DNA of 64,000 nucleotides. It comes from Candidatus Fermentithermobacillaceae bacterium (GTDB taxonomy: Bacteria > Bacillota > Sulfobacillia > Fermentithermobacillales > DUSS01). Positions 35,902-45,168 of the stretch are shown one piece after another (the first letter of the stretch is position 1; each line of letters begins with the position of its first letter). The notes under the pieces were generated by a model. The model worked only from the letters and a program-made list of their open reading frames with translations, ran no database searches and had not been told where the DNA came from. The translations under genes and the position numbers were made by a program. The DNA lies in NCBI GenBank assembly GCA_014896535.1, contig JADBKE010000013.1, positions 1 to 64,000 of the forward strand. Direction: 5' to 3'.

Positions 35902-36888
35902 ATGAAAGACGGATTTGGGCGGGAAATAAATTACCTCAGGGTTTCGGTCACCGACCGGTGTAACCTGCGCTGCGTTTACTGTATGCCTCCGGAAGGGGTA
36001 TCCCTTCTCGACCATGACGACATCCTCAGGTACGAAGAAATCCTCGCGGTGCTCGCGGTAGCGAAGAAACTAGGCATTTCGCACGTGCGCATCACCGGCG
36101 GGGAGCCGCTCGTGAGAAAAGGGCTGGTTGAGCTCGTACGCGGCATAGCGAAAATGGGTTTCCAAGACGTATCCATGACGACCAACGGTACCCTCCTGGC
36201 TGACCACGCCGAGCTCCTGAAGCAAGCCGGACTCAAGCGGGTGAACGTGAGCCTGGACAGTTTGCGCCCAGATAGGTTTTCCAGCATCACCAGAACCGGC
36301 CGGGTCGAGGACGCGCTGGCAGGGATACAAGCTGCGATCCGGTCGGGCCTGCGACCGGTGAAAGTGAACGTCGTGGTCATGGCGGGATGGAATCTGGACG
36401 AGGTGGCGGACATGGCCCGGTTGACCCTGAACCTGCCCCTTCACGTCCGGTTCATCGAGTACATGCCCATCGGACCTTCCGAAGGCATGGAGGAGCTTTC
36501 GGCAGTCCCGCCCGGTGCGGTTATGGCTGAGATTTCCAGGAAGCTGTCGGAGAAACTCGAACTTTGCGCCGCTCCTCCCGGGGCAGGGCCGGCGGAGACC
36601 TGGAAGCTGCCGGGGGCAAAGGGCACCATCGGGTTCATATCCGCGCTTTCAAAACCCTTTTGCCATTCCTGCAACAGGCTGAGGTTGACAGCCGACGGCA
36701 AACTCCGGCCGTGTCTTGCTTCAGACATCGAGGTAGACCTGAGGGAAGTCCTGCGCAACTCGAAGGGGGATTCGAAGGTTCGAAAGATCGAGGAAGCCTT
36801 CAGGCGCGCGGTCTTGTCCAAACCCAGGGTGCGCCAGCTGTGGAACCGGGAATCCCAAGCCAGGCCAATGTGTCAGATTGGGGGTTAG
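35902..36888 (+). CDS. moaA: GTP 3',8-cyclase MoaA
   Basis: Radical SAM enzyme for the first step of molybdopterin synthesis. The 328-residue protein has the SAM cluster motif CNLRCVYC (residues ~17-24), RITGGEPLVRKG, and the second cluster FCHSCNRLRLTADGKLRPCL near residue 255. The C-terminal GlyGly needed for catalysis is present (CQIGG). ATG at 35902 gives the standard MoaA start (KDGFGREINYLRVSVTDRC); a TTG at 35851 would add 17 residues without family support. MoaC follows after 190 bases. Confidence 0.93.
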   Translation: MKDGFGREINYLRVSVTDRCNLRCVYCMPPEGVSLLDHDDILRYEEILAVLAVAKKLGISHVRITGGEPLVRKGLVELVRGIAKMGFQDVSMTTNGTLLADHAELLKQAGLKRVNVSLDSLRPDRFSSITRTGRVEDALAGIQAAIRSGLRPVKVNVVVMAGWNLDEVADMARLTLNLPLHVRFIEYMPIGPSEGMEELSAVPPGAVMAEISRKLSEKLELCAAPPGAGPAETWKLPGAKGTIGFISALSKPFCHSCNRLRLTADGKLRPCLASDIEVDLREVLRNSKGDSKVRKIEEAFRRAVLSKPRVRQLWNRESQARPMCQIGG

Positions 36889-37080
36889 CGTTTTCCGGCG
36901 TCCCGGGAAGACATGCGAGGGGGCTTATGGACTTAGGAGGGGCAGTCCCTTCCGCACCCGGTTGAATGCGGATGTGTTACGCTGCGGACATGTTAAACGG
37001 TCAGCGCTTTGCCGGCCGCAGGTTGGCGAGGGACAGGCTTCCGTGGGCGTGGCCTTTGGACGGTTAAGGAGGGCGTCTTG

Positions 37081-37650
37081 ATGATGGATGAAGCAATTGG
37101 GGGCCGGGCAGCCGCCGGGGAGCGGGCACCGGGTGGCTCCGGCGATGCCCGGAACGAGCTTACTCACCTTCGACCCGAAGGCGGGGTGAGGATGGTCGAT
37201 ATCGGGGGCAAAAGCGTGACCTTTCGCAAGGCCGTGGCCCGGGGAGAAATCAGGATGAGCCCCGAGACGCTGGCCCTGATATCCCAGGGGAAGGTGGCCA
37301 AAGGGGACGTGCTGACTGCGGCCCAGATAGCGGGGATCATGGCTGCCAAGCGGACGCAGGAACTCATACCCCTGTGTCACCAGATTAACCTCACGGGGGT
37401 CGATGTAGAGCTTCGGGTCAATCCCGAGAGGTCGGTGGTAGAGGTCGAGGCTACGGCGAGGCTTGAAGGTAAGACCGGCGCGGAAATGGAGGCGCTGGTC
37501 GCCGTAGCCATTTCGTGCCTGACGGTGTACGACATGTGCAAGGCGGTGGATAAGGAAATGGAAATCGGCAGGATAAGGCTGGTTGAAAAGTCCGGCGGCA
37601 AAAGCGGGTCGTTCGTCAGAGAAGACGAACGGCCATGCCAGCATGAGTGA
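37081..37650 (+). CDS. moaC: Cyclic pyranopterin monophosphate synthase MoaC
   Basis: Converts the MoaA product into cyclic pyranopterin monophosphate. The 189-residue protein has an extra ~25-residue Gly/Ala-rich N-terminus, then the family sequence LTHLRPEGGVRMVDIGGKS, KRTQELIPLCHQINLTGVDV and ALVAVAISCLTVYDMCKAVD. The active-site Lys/His/Asp region (LCHQI and MCKAVDKEM) is intact. AAGGAGG lies eight bases before ATG 37081. Confidence 0.93.
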   Translation: MMDEAIGGRAAAGERAPGGSGDARNELTHLRPEGGVRMVDIGGKSVTFRKAVARGEIRMSPETLALISQGKVAKGDVLTAAQIAGIMAAKRTQELIPLCHQINLTGVDVELRVNPERSVVEVEATARLEGKTGAEMEALVAVAISCLTVYDMCKAVDKEMEIGRIRLVEKSGGKSGSFVREDERPCQHE

Positions 37651-37720
37651 GCAGCGGGCAGCTGGCGGGAGCGAGGGCAAATGGGACGCCAGCGATGGTT
37701 GCACTATGGGGGAGAAATCA

Positions 37721-38677
37721 ATGAGAGGAAAAGTAGTGGCGGTCTCTCTTTCCCAACGAAAGGGGACGCGCAAAGAAAACGTCGGGGAAATCCAGCTTAA
37801 ACCCAACCACGGCGTGGTGGGTGATGCGCACGCCGGACCCGGGCACAGGCAGGTGAGCCTCCTTGCCGAAGAGAGCATCGCAAAAGCGAGGGCGAGGGGC
37901 TTGGACGTGAAGCCGGGAGATTTCGGGGAGAACATCACCACGAGCGGCCTTGACCTTACGGCTCTCCCGGTCGGGACTCGCCTTCTAGCGGGCAGCGATG
38001 CCGTACTTGAGGTGACCCAAATCGGCAAGGAATGCGTATCGAGATGCGCCATCTACTACCTCGCCGGGGACTGCATCATGCCCAGGGAGGGCATATTCGC
38101 CCGGGTGGTCGCCGGCGGGCGGCTGGAGCCGGGTGACAGAATCGAAGTTAACAACAAGAACAGGATCGCGATCCTCACCGCCAGCGACAAAGGCGCCCGC
38201 GGAGAGCGGGAGGACCGGAGCGGCGAGCTCATAAAGGAAATGCTCAGAGATATCGGGGATGTCGTCGAGTACGTCGTGGTTCCCGACGAAAAGGACAGGA
38301 TATCTGCGGAGCTCGTAAGGTTGAGCGACGAGCGAGGAGTCGATCTCATCCTCACAACCGGGGGCACCGGATTCGGGCCCAGAGATGTCACGCCCGAAGC
38401 TACGCTCGCGGTGGTGGACCGCCTTGCTCCAGGTCTCGCCGAAGCCATGAGAGCGGCGGGGCTTAAATCCACGCCCAGGGCGATGCTCTCCAGGTGCGTT
38501 TCGGGAATCCGCGGGAGAACGCTCATAATCAATCTTCCGGGCAGTCCCAGGGCGGTCAGGGAGAACCTCGAAACCATCCTCCCGGCGCTTGGCCACGGCC
38601 TGGAGATCCTCAGGGGGATTGCTGGTGAGTGCGGCTCAGAACTCGAGCGCCAGAACGGAGCGGCGGAACTGCCTTGA
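37721..38677 (+). CDS. MOSC domain-MogA/MoaB fusion
   Basis: A 318-residue two-domain protein. Residues ~1-145 are a MOSC domain (VGEIQLKPNHGVVGDAHAGP, PGDFGENITTSGLDL, and a Cys-containing IGKECVSRCAIYY segment). Residues ~147-318 are MogA/MoaB (RIAILTASDKGARGEREDRS, LTTGGTGFGPRDVTPEAT, INLPGSPRAVRENLE), which adenylates molybdopterin before metal insertion. MOSC domains bind the finished cofactor or its sulfurated form. ATG at 37721 has GGGGGAG six bases upstream; ATG 37643, overlapping the moaC stop, is the alternative. Confidence 0.88.
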   Translation: MRGKVVAVSLSQRKGTRKENVGEIQLKPNHGVVGDAHAGPGHRQVSLLAEESIAKARARGLDVKPGDFGENITTSGLDLTALPVGTRLLAGSDAVLEVTQIGKECVSRCAIYYLAGDCIMPREGIFARVVAGGRLEPGDRIEVNNKNRIAILTASDKGARGEREDRSGELIKEMLRDIGDVVEYVVVPDEKDRISAELVRLSDERGVDLILTTGGTGFGPRDVTPEATLAVVDRLAPGLAEAMRAAGLKSTPRAMLSRCVSGIRGRTLIINLPGSPRAVRENLETILPALGHGLEILRGIAGECGSELERQNGAAELP

Positions 38678-38679
38678 CC

Positions 38680-38703
38680 GGGTGGGGCCGGTCACGCCCA
38701 CCC
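38680..38703 (+). other. GC-rich hairpin between the MOSC-MogA gene and tupA
   Basis: GGGTGGG (38680-38686) and CCCACCC (38697-38703) form a seven-bp stem with a ten-base loop just after the stop codon. There is no T tract, so termination is doubtful. Confidence 0.35.
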
Positions 38704-38790
38704 AAGCCGCATCGGATGGGGTTAGTTGAGACCAGTTGAAATCGAGCGGGGCCGTCAGGGCAACCGCAGCTGGTTAGAGGAGGTCCGGGA

Positions 38791-39636
38791 ATGAGGGGAA
38801 CTCCTTATCTCAAAGCCAACCTTGCGAGGGCGTTGACGGCTGCCCTCGCGATATTGCTTGTGGGGCTGTGGATTTCGGGGTGTGCTAAAGAAAAGGACGT
38901 GATCCTCGCCACGACCACCAGCACGCAGGATACCGGCCTTCTGGACGTTCTCGTTCCCATGTTCGAAAAGAAAACTGGCTACAGGCTGAAGACGGTCGCG
39001 GTGGGAACCGGGCAAGCTCTGGAAATGGCGCGGAGAGGGGAAGCCGACGTGGTGCTGGTGCACGCGCCCAAGTCCGAAGAGCAGGTGGAGGCGGAAGGGC
39101 ACGTCATAAACAGAAGACTCGTCATGCACAACGACTTCGTCATTTGCGGGCCGCAAGCGGACCCCGCCGGGATCAGGGGCGAAAAGTCGGCGGCTTCGGC
39201 CTTCAGGAAAATCGCCCAGTCCAAGTCGCTCTTCGTGTCGAGAGGAGACGACTCGGGCACTCATAAGAAAGAACTTGAGATCTGGGCGGAGGCGGGCATT
39301 AAACCTGAAGGCCAGTGGTATCAGGAATCCGGCTCCGGCATGGGACAAACTTTGAATATCGCCTCGGAAAAGGGGGCGTATGTTCTGAGCGATAGAGGCA
39401 CGTTCCTGTCGCTGAAGAAAAACCTGGCCCTGATCATCCTGGTGGAGGACGACCCTTCCCTTCTCAATATCTACCACGTGATGCAGGTTAACCCCGAAAA
39501 GCACCCCGGGGTCAACGCCAGAGGCGGAAAGGCGTTCGTGGACTTCATGCTGTCGGATGAGGTGCAAAAGGTCATCGGCGAATTCGGAGTAAAGGAATTC
39601 GGCCAACCGCTTTTCTTCCCCGACGCGGGGAAATGA
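38791..39636 (+). CDS. tupA: Tungstate-binding lipoprotein TupA
   Basis: Extracellular oxyanion-binding protein of the tungstate importer, 281 residues. A membrane-anchoring signal ends in the lipobox ISGC (Cys31). The first motif after it, LATTTSTQDTGLLDVLVP, is the oxyanion-site signature of TupA; VGTGQALEMARRGEADVVLVH and SRGDDSGTHKKELEIW follow. These features separate it from molybdate ModA. AGAGGAGG lies seven bases before the ATG. It heads a tupABC set behind the cofactor genes, so tungsten rather than molybdenum may be the physiological metal. Confidence 0.9.
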   Translation: MRGTPYLKANLARALTAALAILLVGLWISGCAKEKDVILATTTSTQDTGLLDVLVPMFEKKTGYRLKTVAVGTGQALEMARRGEADVVLVHAPKSEEQVEAEGHVINRRLVMHNDFVICGPQADPAGIRGEKSAASAFRKIAQSKSLFVSRGDDSGTHKKELEIWAEAGIKPEGQWYQESGSGMGQTLNIASEKGAYVLSDRGTFLSLKKNLALIILVEDDPSLLNIYHVMQVNPEKHPGVNARGGKAFVDFMLSDEVQKVIGEFGVKEFGQPLFFPDAGK

Positions 39637-39725
39637 CCCCGGAGGCCAGGTGCGCTTCGGCAAAACCGGGCGCGATGCCCGAATTAGGAGCGGGGTCGCT
39701 TTGCTGAAGGAATGGTGGGCGAGCG

Positions 39726-40430
39726 GTGGATTTGATATGGCAGGGGCTGGCGAAGGGCGTAAAACTGTTGCTGTCGGGTGACCCCGAAATTTACGAGATA
39801 GCATTTCTCACCCTGAGAGTCTCGGGGCTGGCCACCCTGGTCAGCCTCGTACTGGGCGTTCCCGCGGGTTTGTTTCTCGCAGTAAAACAGTTCCGGTTCA
39901 GGAGGGCCCTGGTCGGGGCGGTCAACACCGCGATGGGGCTCCCCCCGACCGTCGTCGGATTGTGGGTGGCGATCTTTCTGTGGCGCAGCGGGCCTCTGGG
40001 CGCCCTGGGGCTCATGTACACGCCTGCGGCTATGGTCATCGCCCAGGCTCTCATTGCAACTCCGGTCGTGACCGGGTTTACGATGGCTTCGGTTCAGCAG
40101 CTCGATCCGAAACTCCCCCGCCAGATCTTGGCTTTGGGCGCTTCGCCCCTACAGTTCTGGTGGCTCGTAATGAGGGAATGCAGGTTCGGGCTTCTGGCCG
40201 CGGTCATGGCGGGCTTCGGCGCCGTCATCTCGGAGGTGGGGGCATCGATGGCGGTGGGGGGAAACGTTAGGCATTACACCCGCGTACTGACCACCGCCAT
40301 CGTGCTGGAGGTAAACAAAGGGAACTTCGACGTAGCGGTCGCCCTCAGTTTCATCCTGATGGCCCTGGCCTACGTCGTTACCTTTGCTCTCACCGCCGTC
40401 CAACAGCGGCACAGGCGGTACGTGGTGTAA
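39726..40430 (+). CDS. tupB: Tungstate ABC transporter permease TupB
   Basis: A 234-residue permease with about five or six spans. TLRVSGLATLVSLVLGVPAG opens the permease domain and the EAA loop reads ALGASPLQFWWLVMRECRFG. EVGASMAVGGNVRHYTRVLT near residue 170 is typical of TupB. The GTG start codon is used. Partner of the neighbouring ATPase. Confidence 0.9.
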   Translation: MDLIWQGLAKGVKLLLSGDPEIYEIAFLTLRVSGLATLVSLVLGVPAGLFLAVKQFRFRRALVGAVNTAMGLPPTVVGLWVAIFLWRSGPLGALGLMYTPAAMVIAQALIATPVVTGFTMASVQQLDPKLPRQILALGASPLQFWWLVMRECRFGLLAAVMAGFGAVISEVGASMAVGGNVRHYTRVLTTAIVLEVNKGNFDVAVALSFILMALAYVVTFALTAVQQRHRRYVV

Positions 40431-40452
40431 ACGTCGAAGGAGTGGCTGGATC

Positions 40453-41199
40453 TTGTCGCTGAACTCCCGCAATGGATTTGTTGCCTCTTCCCCGGATATC
40501 CTGGTCGGCCGGGATATCCGCGTATTCCGGGAAGGCCGCGAAATCCTGGCCGTCCCCGAAATTACAGTACGGGAGGGGGAGGTGCTCGCCGTCATCGGCC
40601 CCAACGGAGCCGGCAAGACCACCCTCCTGTCCGTGCTGGCTTGTCTCGAATTCCCCCATCGGGGTCGCGTGCTTTTCCGCGGAGTCGAAGTCTCTAAAAA
40701 GAACGCGCTGGCCATAAGACGCAGGATGGCCGCGGTGTTTCAGGAGCCTCTGCTTTTAGACGGAACGGTGCTGCATAACGTGGAACTCGGGCTTCGCCTG
40801 AGGGGGCTCGGGGCCGAAGCTCGGCCCAGAGCTATGGAATGGCTCGACCGCCTGGGCCTTCGAGATAAGGCGAATCAGTCCGTTCACACCCTGTCGGGAG
40901 GGGAGGCCCAGAGAGCGGCCCTGGCAAGGGCCTTTGTCCTCGAGCCCGAAGTGCTTTTCCTGGACGAGCCCTTTTCGTCGGTGGACGCCATCGCCCGGCG
41001 GGGGCTCATCGGCGACCTGAGGGACATCGTCAGGGAGACCCGGGTGACGACCGTCCTGGTCACTCACGATTTTCGGGAAGTCCGGCATCTGGCCACAAGA
41101 GTTCTCGTATTGAACCAGGGAAGGGTCGAGGCGGAGGGGACGCCCGAAGACATCTCGAATCATCCCCAATGGGCGAAGCTTGCTGCGCCCGGTTTGTGA
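40453..41199 (+). CDS. tupC: Tungstate ABC transporter ATP-binding protein TupC
   Basis: A 248-residue ATPase: Walker A GPNGAGKTT near residue 50, Q-loop FQEPLLLDGTVLHNVELGL, signature LSGGEAQR, Walker B VLFLDEPFSSVD and H-loop VTHDFREV. It lacks the regulatory C-terminal MOP domain of ModC, as in TupC proteins. TTG at 40453 has AAGGAG ten bases upstream. Confidence 0.88.
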   Translation: MSLNSRNGFVASSPDILVGRDIRVFREGREILAVPEITVREGEVLAVIGPNGAGKTTLLSVLACLEFPHRGRVLFRGVEVSKKNALAIRRRMAAVFQEPLLLDGTVLHNVELGLRLRGLGAEARPRAMEWLDRLGLRDKANQSVHTLSGGEAQRAALARAFVLEPEVLFLDEPFSSVDAIARRGLIGDLRDIVRETRVTTVLVTHDFREVRHLATRVLVLNQGRVEAEGTPEDISNHPQWAKLAAPGL

Positions 41200-41277
41200 A
41201 TACGGTTCCGCTGGCGCCGGAGGATGCTCCTCAGAGTTTCCGGGACCGGACGGGTGCGAGCGAGGAGGGGGTTGGCG

Positions 41278-42054
41278 TTGATCAGGGCGATAAAACTCAC
41301 GAAGACCTTCGGCGATCTTCAGGCGGTTTCTGCGGTGGATCTCCACGTTCAACCTGGGGAGATTTTCGGTTTTCTCGGTCCGAACGGTGCGGGCAAGACT
41401 ACAACCATCCGCATGCTTACGGGGCTTCTGAGACCTACTTCCGGTCAGGCCATGATCGGCGGGTATGACATCCAGACCCATCCGGTAGAAGCGAAATCCC
41501 TTCTGGGGTACGTGCCAGATGCGCCCGTTCTGTACGAAAAGCTCACCGGCCGGGAATTCCTCGATTTCATGGCGGACCTCTACCGCGTCGAACCGCGGCG
41601 GAAAAAGACCCGGATTTCGGAGCTTCTCGAACTCTTCGACCTCACCGAGCGGGCAGATGATCTCATCGGCTCATATTCCCGGGGTATGAAGCAGAAGATC
41701 GCCGTTGCCGCGGCTCTCATCCACGACCCGAAGGTGCTGATTTTGGACGAACCCACCGTGGGCCTCGACCCCCGCGGCGCGAGGGTGCTCAAGGACGTTT
41801 TGCGAGCTCTTGCCCAGCGCAAGGTGACCATCTTCATGTCCACCCACATCCTGGAAATTGCCGAGAGGATGTGTACGCGGGTGGGGATCATCGACCGGGG
41901 AAAAATCGTCGCGTGCGGAACGGTGCCGGAGTTGAGGATTCTGTCCAGGGAGGCATCCGGAACTCTCGAGGACATCTTTCTCAAGCTCACCGGCGGAGTG
42001 GAGTACGCCGAGATCGTCCGCTTTCTGGAAGAAGGGGAGGAACCCCCACGATGA
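41278..42054 (+). CDS. ABC exporter ATP-binding protein
   Basis: A 258-residue ATPase of the ABC-2/CcmA type: GPNGAGKTTTIRMLTGLLRP, QTHPVEAKSLLGYVPDAPVL, the signature YSRGMKQK, ILDEPTVGLDPRGA and MSTHILEIAERMC. This variety powers exporters, not importers. TTG at 41278 has AGGAGGGG seven bases upstream. The stop overlaps the ATG of the permease gene, so the two are translated together. Substrate is unknown. Confidence 0.9.
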   Translation: MIRAIKLTKTFGDLQAVSAVDLHVQPGEIFGFLGPNGAGKTTTIRMLTGLLRPTSGQAMIGGYDIQTHPVEAKSLLGYVPDAPVLYEKLTGREFLDFMADLYRVEPRRKKTRISELLELFDLTERADDLIGSYSRGMKQKIAVAAALIHDPKVLILDEPTVGLDPRGARVLKDVLRALAQRKVTIFMSTHILEIAERMCTRVGIIDRGKIVACGTVPELRILSREASGTLEDIFLKLTGGVEYAEIVRFLEEGEEPPR

Positions 42055-43910
42055 TGCGGGTGCTTTACTGGAAAATTCGAATATCCCTCCGTTCGGTCAC
42101 GAGTACCCGGTTGCGGGCGTTTCTCTTTTCCCTTGGCGTGCTAGTCAGCATAATTGTAGCCGTCGTGGTGTTTTTCGTTTCCCGCCGGGTTTTCAGTGTG
42201 ATTCTGGGGGCAGCGGCGTCAGGCGAGGTGGCCGGGGCCGGGTCTCTCTGGGCCGGCGGCCTCCTTTCCGTCGGGTTTCTGTTCGCCCTCGTCATGTCCC
42301 TGTTCACCGCCCTCGGCGTCGCCTTCAGCACACTGTACAGCTCTTCGGACCTGCCCCTTCTTTTCGCGGCTCCGTTGGGTGTGAGAGAGGTTTTTCTCGT
42401 GAAGTTCGCCGAAATCGCTTTGAGGGCTTCCATTCCGGCGTTGATACTCACTTTCCCTTTGCTGGCAGGTTACGGTGCAGCTCTTTCGGCAAGTCCGGTA
42501 TTTTATCTCCAGTGCGCGCTGTTGACGACCATCTCCATCCTTCTGCCAACGGCTCTGGGCGCGGGGCTCAACCTCCTGGCTGTGCGGCTCATACCTCCCT
42601 ACCGCGTCAAGGAGCTCGGCGCCGCCTTGGGGACCCTTTTCGGGGCTGCTATCTACGCGTTGATGCATGTCGGCCCGCGCCACTTAACCGGCATGAGCAT
42701 GGAGCAAGCCCTTCGGGCGCTCCAGGGATTCCGGCTTTCCGCCGCGGGGATATCGCCTGCCTGGTGGCTGGCGCAGGCAGCGGTGGCTGCCTCAAAAGGC
42801 GACTTCGGAGCTTATTCCGGGTGGGCGGGCCTCACGCTTTCCGTCTCCGGCGGCCTCATGGTGGTATGTTTCTCACTGGTCACCGAAGCTTTTTACGGTG
42901 GATGGGTGGCATCGGGAGAAGTGCATGAGAGGAGAGGCCGGTCAAGGGCGCGAGAGCGGCTTGTCGGGCTGTCCGGCCCGGAACAGGGCCTGGCGGGAGA
43001 AGCTGCTGGAACGTTCGGGCGAACGAAGGATGCGGGGTCGGTGCGGCGATTCATCGGACGAGCTTTCCCGTACCGGTCTCCGGTGGTTGTAGCCCTCGCC
43101 CGGAAGGAGCTCCGCCAGGTTTGCAGAGACCTGCGCGAAATCTCCAACGGCGTATACATGCTGGTCATGATGGTCGTAGCCCTGGTAGGTTCGGCTCGTG
43201 GTGGAGGTCAATGGCTGAGAGAACTGGGGCAAGGCGTCCCGCTGTACGGGTCGCTGGCCGCCACGTTTCTCATGAGCTGGGGACTTTCATCTTCTTTCGG
43301 CGTCGGCGCCGTGGCCAGGGAGGGGAAGAACTGGCCGCTCTTGCGGAGCACTCCCGTCACCGGGAGGGAAATCGTTCGCGGAAAAACCCTGGGCATACTG
43401 CTTCTGGTGCTCCCGATCGCCATGATCTCCGGCGGAGCGTTTTGCCTGTTTACCGGCGGAACCCTTTGGCAACTCATCGCGACCCTGTGTTTCGTCGTTC
43501 TCGTGGTCCCGGCGATGGTTTCCATCGAAGTATCGGCCGGAGCTGTTGCCCCCAATTTCGAGGCGGAAGACCCGAAACAACGGGCGTCCGGCCCGGCGTT
43601 CCTCCTCGGCGTTCTCCTGGAGCTCCTTTATGCCGGACTTGTAGCCCTCGGAGTGTTTCTTTCGGTATCTAACTGGCTCCGGTACTGGAACCAACCGCTA
43701 GCGGACAGCGGAACCGCTTGGATCATCATGGGCGTGCTCGGGTTGGCGATTGTGGCGGGAGCGTCCGTAGCTGCGTTCTGGATCATGCCGGAAATGGTGG
43801 GACGGTCGCTGGACGAAAGGGAGGCCGTGGAGCAAACGTCGGGCACCGGGGCGGGTCATAAAGGCCGGGGAAACGCTGCTGCCGGGCCGAACGGCGGGCG
43901 GAAACCATAA
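42051..43910 (+). CDS. ABC exporter permease
   Basis: A 619-residue membrane protein with about twelve hydrophobic segments, arranged as two six-span halves. A hydrophilic stretch between them (about residues 285-345) is Gly/Arg/Ser/Glu-rich. The N-terminal AFSTLYSSSDLPLLFAAPLG motif and the later LARKELRQVCRDLREISN resemble large permeases of putative ABC exporters in Bacillota. It couples with the ATPase just upstream. The last ~35 residues are Gly/Ala-rich. I do not know the substrate. Confidence 0.82.
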   Translation: MMRVLYWKIRISLRSVTSTRLRAFLFSLGVLVSIIVAVVVFFVSRRVFSVILGAAASGEVAGAGSLWAGGLLSVGFLFALVMSLFTALGVAFSTLYSSSDLPLLFAAPLGVREVFLVKFAEIALRASIPALILTFPLLAGYGAALSASPVFYLQCALLTTISILLPTALGAGLNLLAVRLIPPYRVKELGAALGTLFGAAIYALMHVGPRHLTGMSMEQALRALQGFRLSAAGISPAWWLAQAAVAASKGDFGAYSGWAGLTLSVSGGLMVVCFSLVTEAFYGGWVASGEVHERRGRSRARERLVGLSGPEQGLAGEAAGTFGRTKDAGSVRRFIGRAFPYRSPVVVALARKELRQVCRDLREISNGVYMLVMMVVALVGSARGGGQWLRELGQGVPLYGSLAATFLMSWGLSSSFGVGAVAREGKNWPLLRSTPVTGREIVRGKTLGILLLVLPIAMISGGAFCLFTGGTLWQLIATLCFVVLVVPAMVSIEVSAGAVAPNFEAEDPKQRASGPAFLLGVLLELLYAGLVALGVFLSVSNWLRYWNQPLADSGTAWIIMGVLGLAIVAGASVAAFWIMPEMVGRSLDEREAVEQTSGTGAGHKGRGNAAAGPNGGRKP

Positions 43911-43932
43911 AGGGTCATTGGGAGGTCGTGGT

Positions 43933-45168
43933 ATGAACCTGATGAACCAGCCGGAGAGCCTAGCGGCGCTTGCCGGTCCGAAATGCCTTTACGTGGATTC
44001 CTCGGCGCTCGAGCACAATGCCCGGGAGGTAAAGAAGGCGCTTGGTCCGCTCGTAAAGCTCCTCGCGGTGGTGAAAGGCGATGGCTATGGGGTCGGCGGG
44101 GTTGAGGCAGCTAGAATCTTCGCATCGGCGGGAGCTGATTACCTCGGGGTAAGCTCGGTCCAGGAAGGCGTGGAGCTGAGGAAGGCCGGTATCCGGGCTC
44201 CGGTGCTGGTGATGAACCCGATTTTGAGGGAGGAGTGCGTCGCAGCGATCGAGCACGACCTGGAGATCACCGTGGCTTCAAGACAGGGTGTTTTCGACGT
44301 CGCCGACGCGTCGCGGCGGGTGGGTAGGACAGCTCGAATCCACCTCGAGATCGAAACCGGGCTCGGGCGGACGGGGCTTCCCGCAGGGGAGGTTCCGGCC
44401 ATTTTGGATGAACTCAGGTCCTGCGAAGGGGTGCACCTCTGCGGAATTTTCACCCACATGGGGGAAGGTCACCGGGATGAGTCAAGCTTCCGGCAATTCG
44501 CCAGGTTTCAGGCGGCCCTTCGCCATGTCCCCCGGGGTCTTGTCCGCCACGTGTCCAACAGCGCGGCTTTCCTCAAGTTCCCCGACATGCGCCTAGACAT
44601 GGTGAGGATCGGCACCCTTCTTTACGGTCAGCTTCCTTTCGGAATCCGCCACACGACGTTGTCCTTAAAGAACGTCTGGGACTTCAGAGCGAGAGTTTTG
44701 TTCATTCACGATGTCGGACCGGGCGATACCATAGGCTACGGAGGGGATTATTTGGTCAAGCGCCCCATGAAAATCGCCGTCGTTTCCGCAGGGTATTCCG
44801 ACGGGTTCGGGTTGACCGCGGTCTCACGTCCCAAAGACCTGAGCGACCTTGCCAGGTACATCGTCAAGATGGTCCTTTCGTACCTGGGAAAGGGTCGCGG
44901 TGAAGGAGGGGCGGTTAGATTCGAATGCGGAGTGGCACCGGTGGTCGGGCGCATCGGCATGCAGCTCACCATGGTGGATGTGACGGGGCTTCCGGTTTCG
45001 GTGGGCGATGAGGCCAGCGTGAGTATCAGGCCGACGGCGGGGGCGAGGTTACCCAGGGTTTATCTGCGGGACGGCGTACCCTACCTGATAAGAATGCCGT
45101 GGGGAGAGATGCGGCCCGTAGAGTTCGGAAAATCCGCCGGTTATACAGGACGCGAGGTGCAGAAATGA
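43933..45168 (+). CDS. alr: Alanine racemase (divergent active site)
   Basis: PLP-dependent racemase making D-alanine for peptidoglycan. The 411-residue protein has the PLP Lys in LLAVVKGDGYGVGG, the second-base Tyr in GDTIGYGGDYLVK and ETGLGRTG. Three positions differ from the textbook enzyme: the carbamylated-Lys site reads HLEIETG (Glu instead of Lys), the VGRxCMDxTM motif reads VGRIGMQLTM (Cys to Gly, Asp to Gln), and KGDGYG replaces KADAYG. It may be a broad-specificity racemase. ATG at 43933 has GGGAGG upstream. It overlaps the phosphatase gene by four bases. Confidence 0.85.
   Translation: MNLMNQPESLAALAGPKCLYVDSSALEHNAREVKKALGPLVKLLAVVKGDGYGVGGVEAARIFASAGADYLGVSSVQEGVELRKAGIRAPVLVMNPILREECVAAIEHDLEITVASRQGVFDVADASRRVGRTARIHLEIETGLGRTGLPAGEVPAILDELRSCEGVHLCGIFTHMGEGHRDESSFRQFARFQAALRHVPRGLVRHVSNSAAFLKFPDMRLDMVRIGTLLYGQLPFGIRHTTLSLKNVWDFRARVLFIHDVGPGDTIGYGGDYLVKRPMKIAVVSAGYSDGFGLTAVSRPKDLSDLARYIVKMVLSYLGKGRGEGGAVRFECGVAPVVGRIGMQLTMVDVTGLPVSVGDEASVSIRPTAGARLPRVYLRDGVPYLIRMPWGEMRPVEFGKSAGYTGREVQK

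Noticed and set aside
36889-37080. Molybdenum-cofactor riboswitch before moaC
   Set aside because: The 190-base gap is GC-rich, but I could not match the conserved blocks of the motif.
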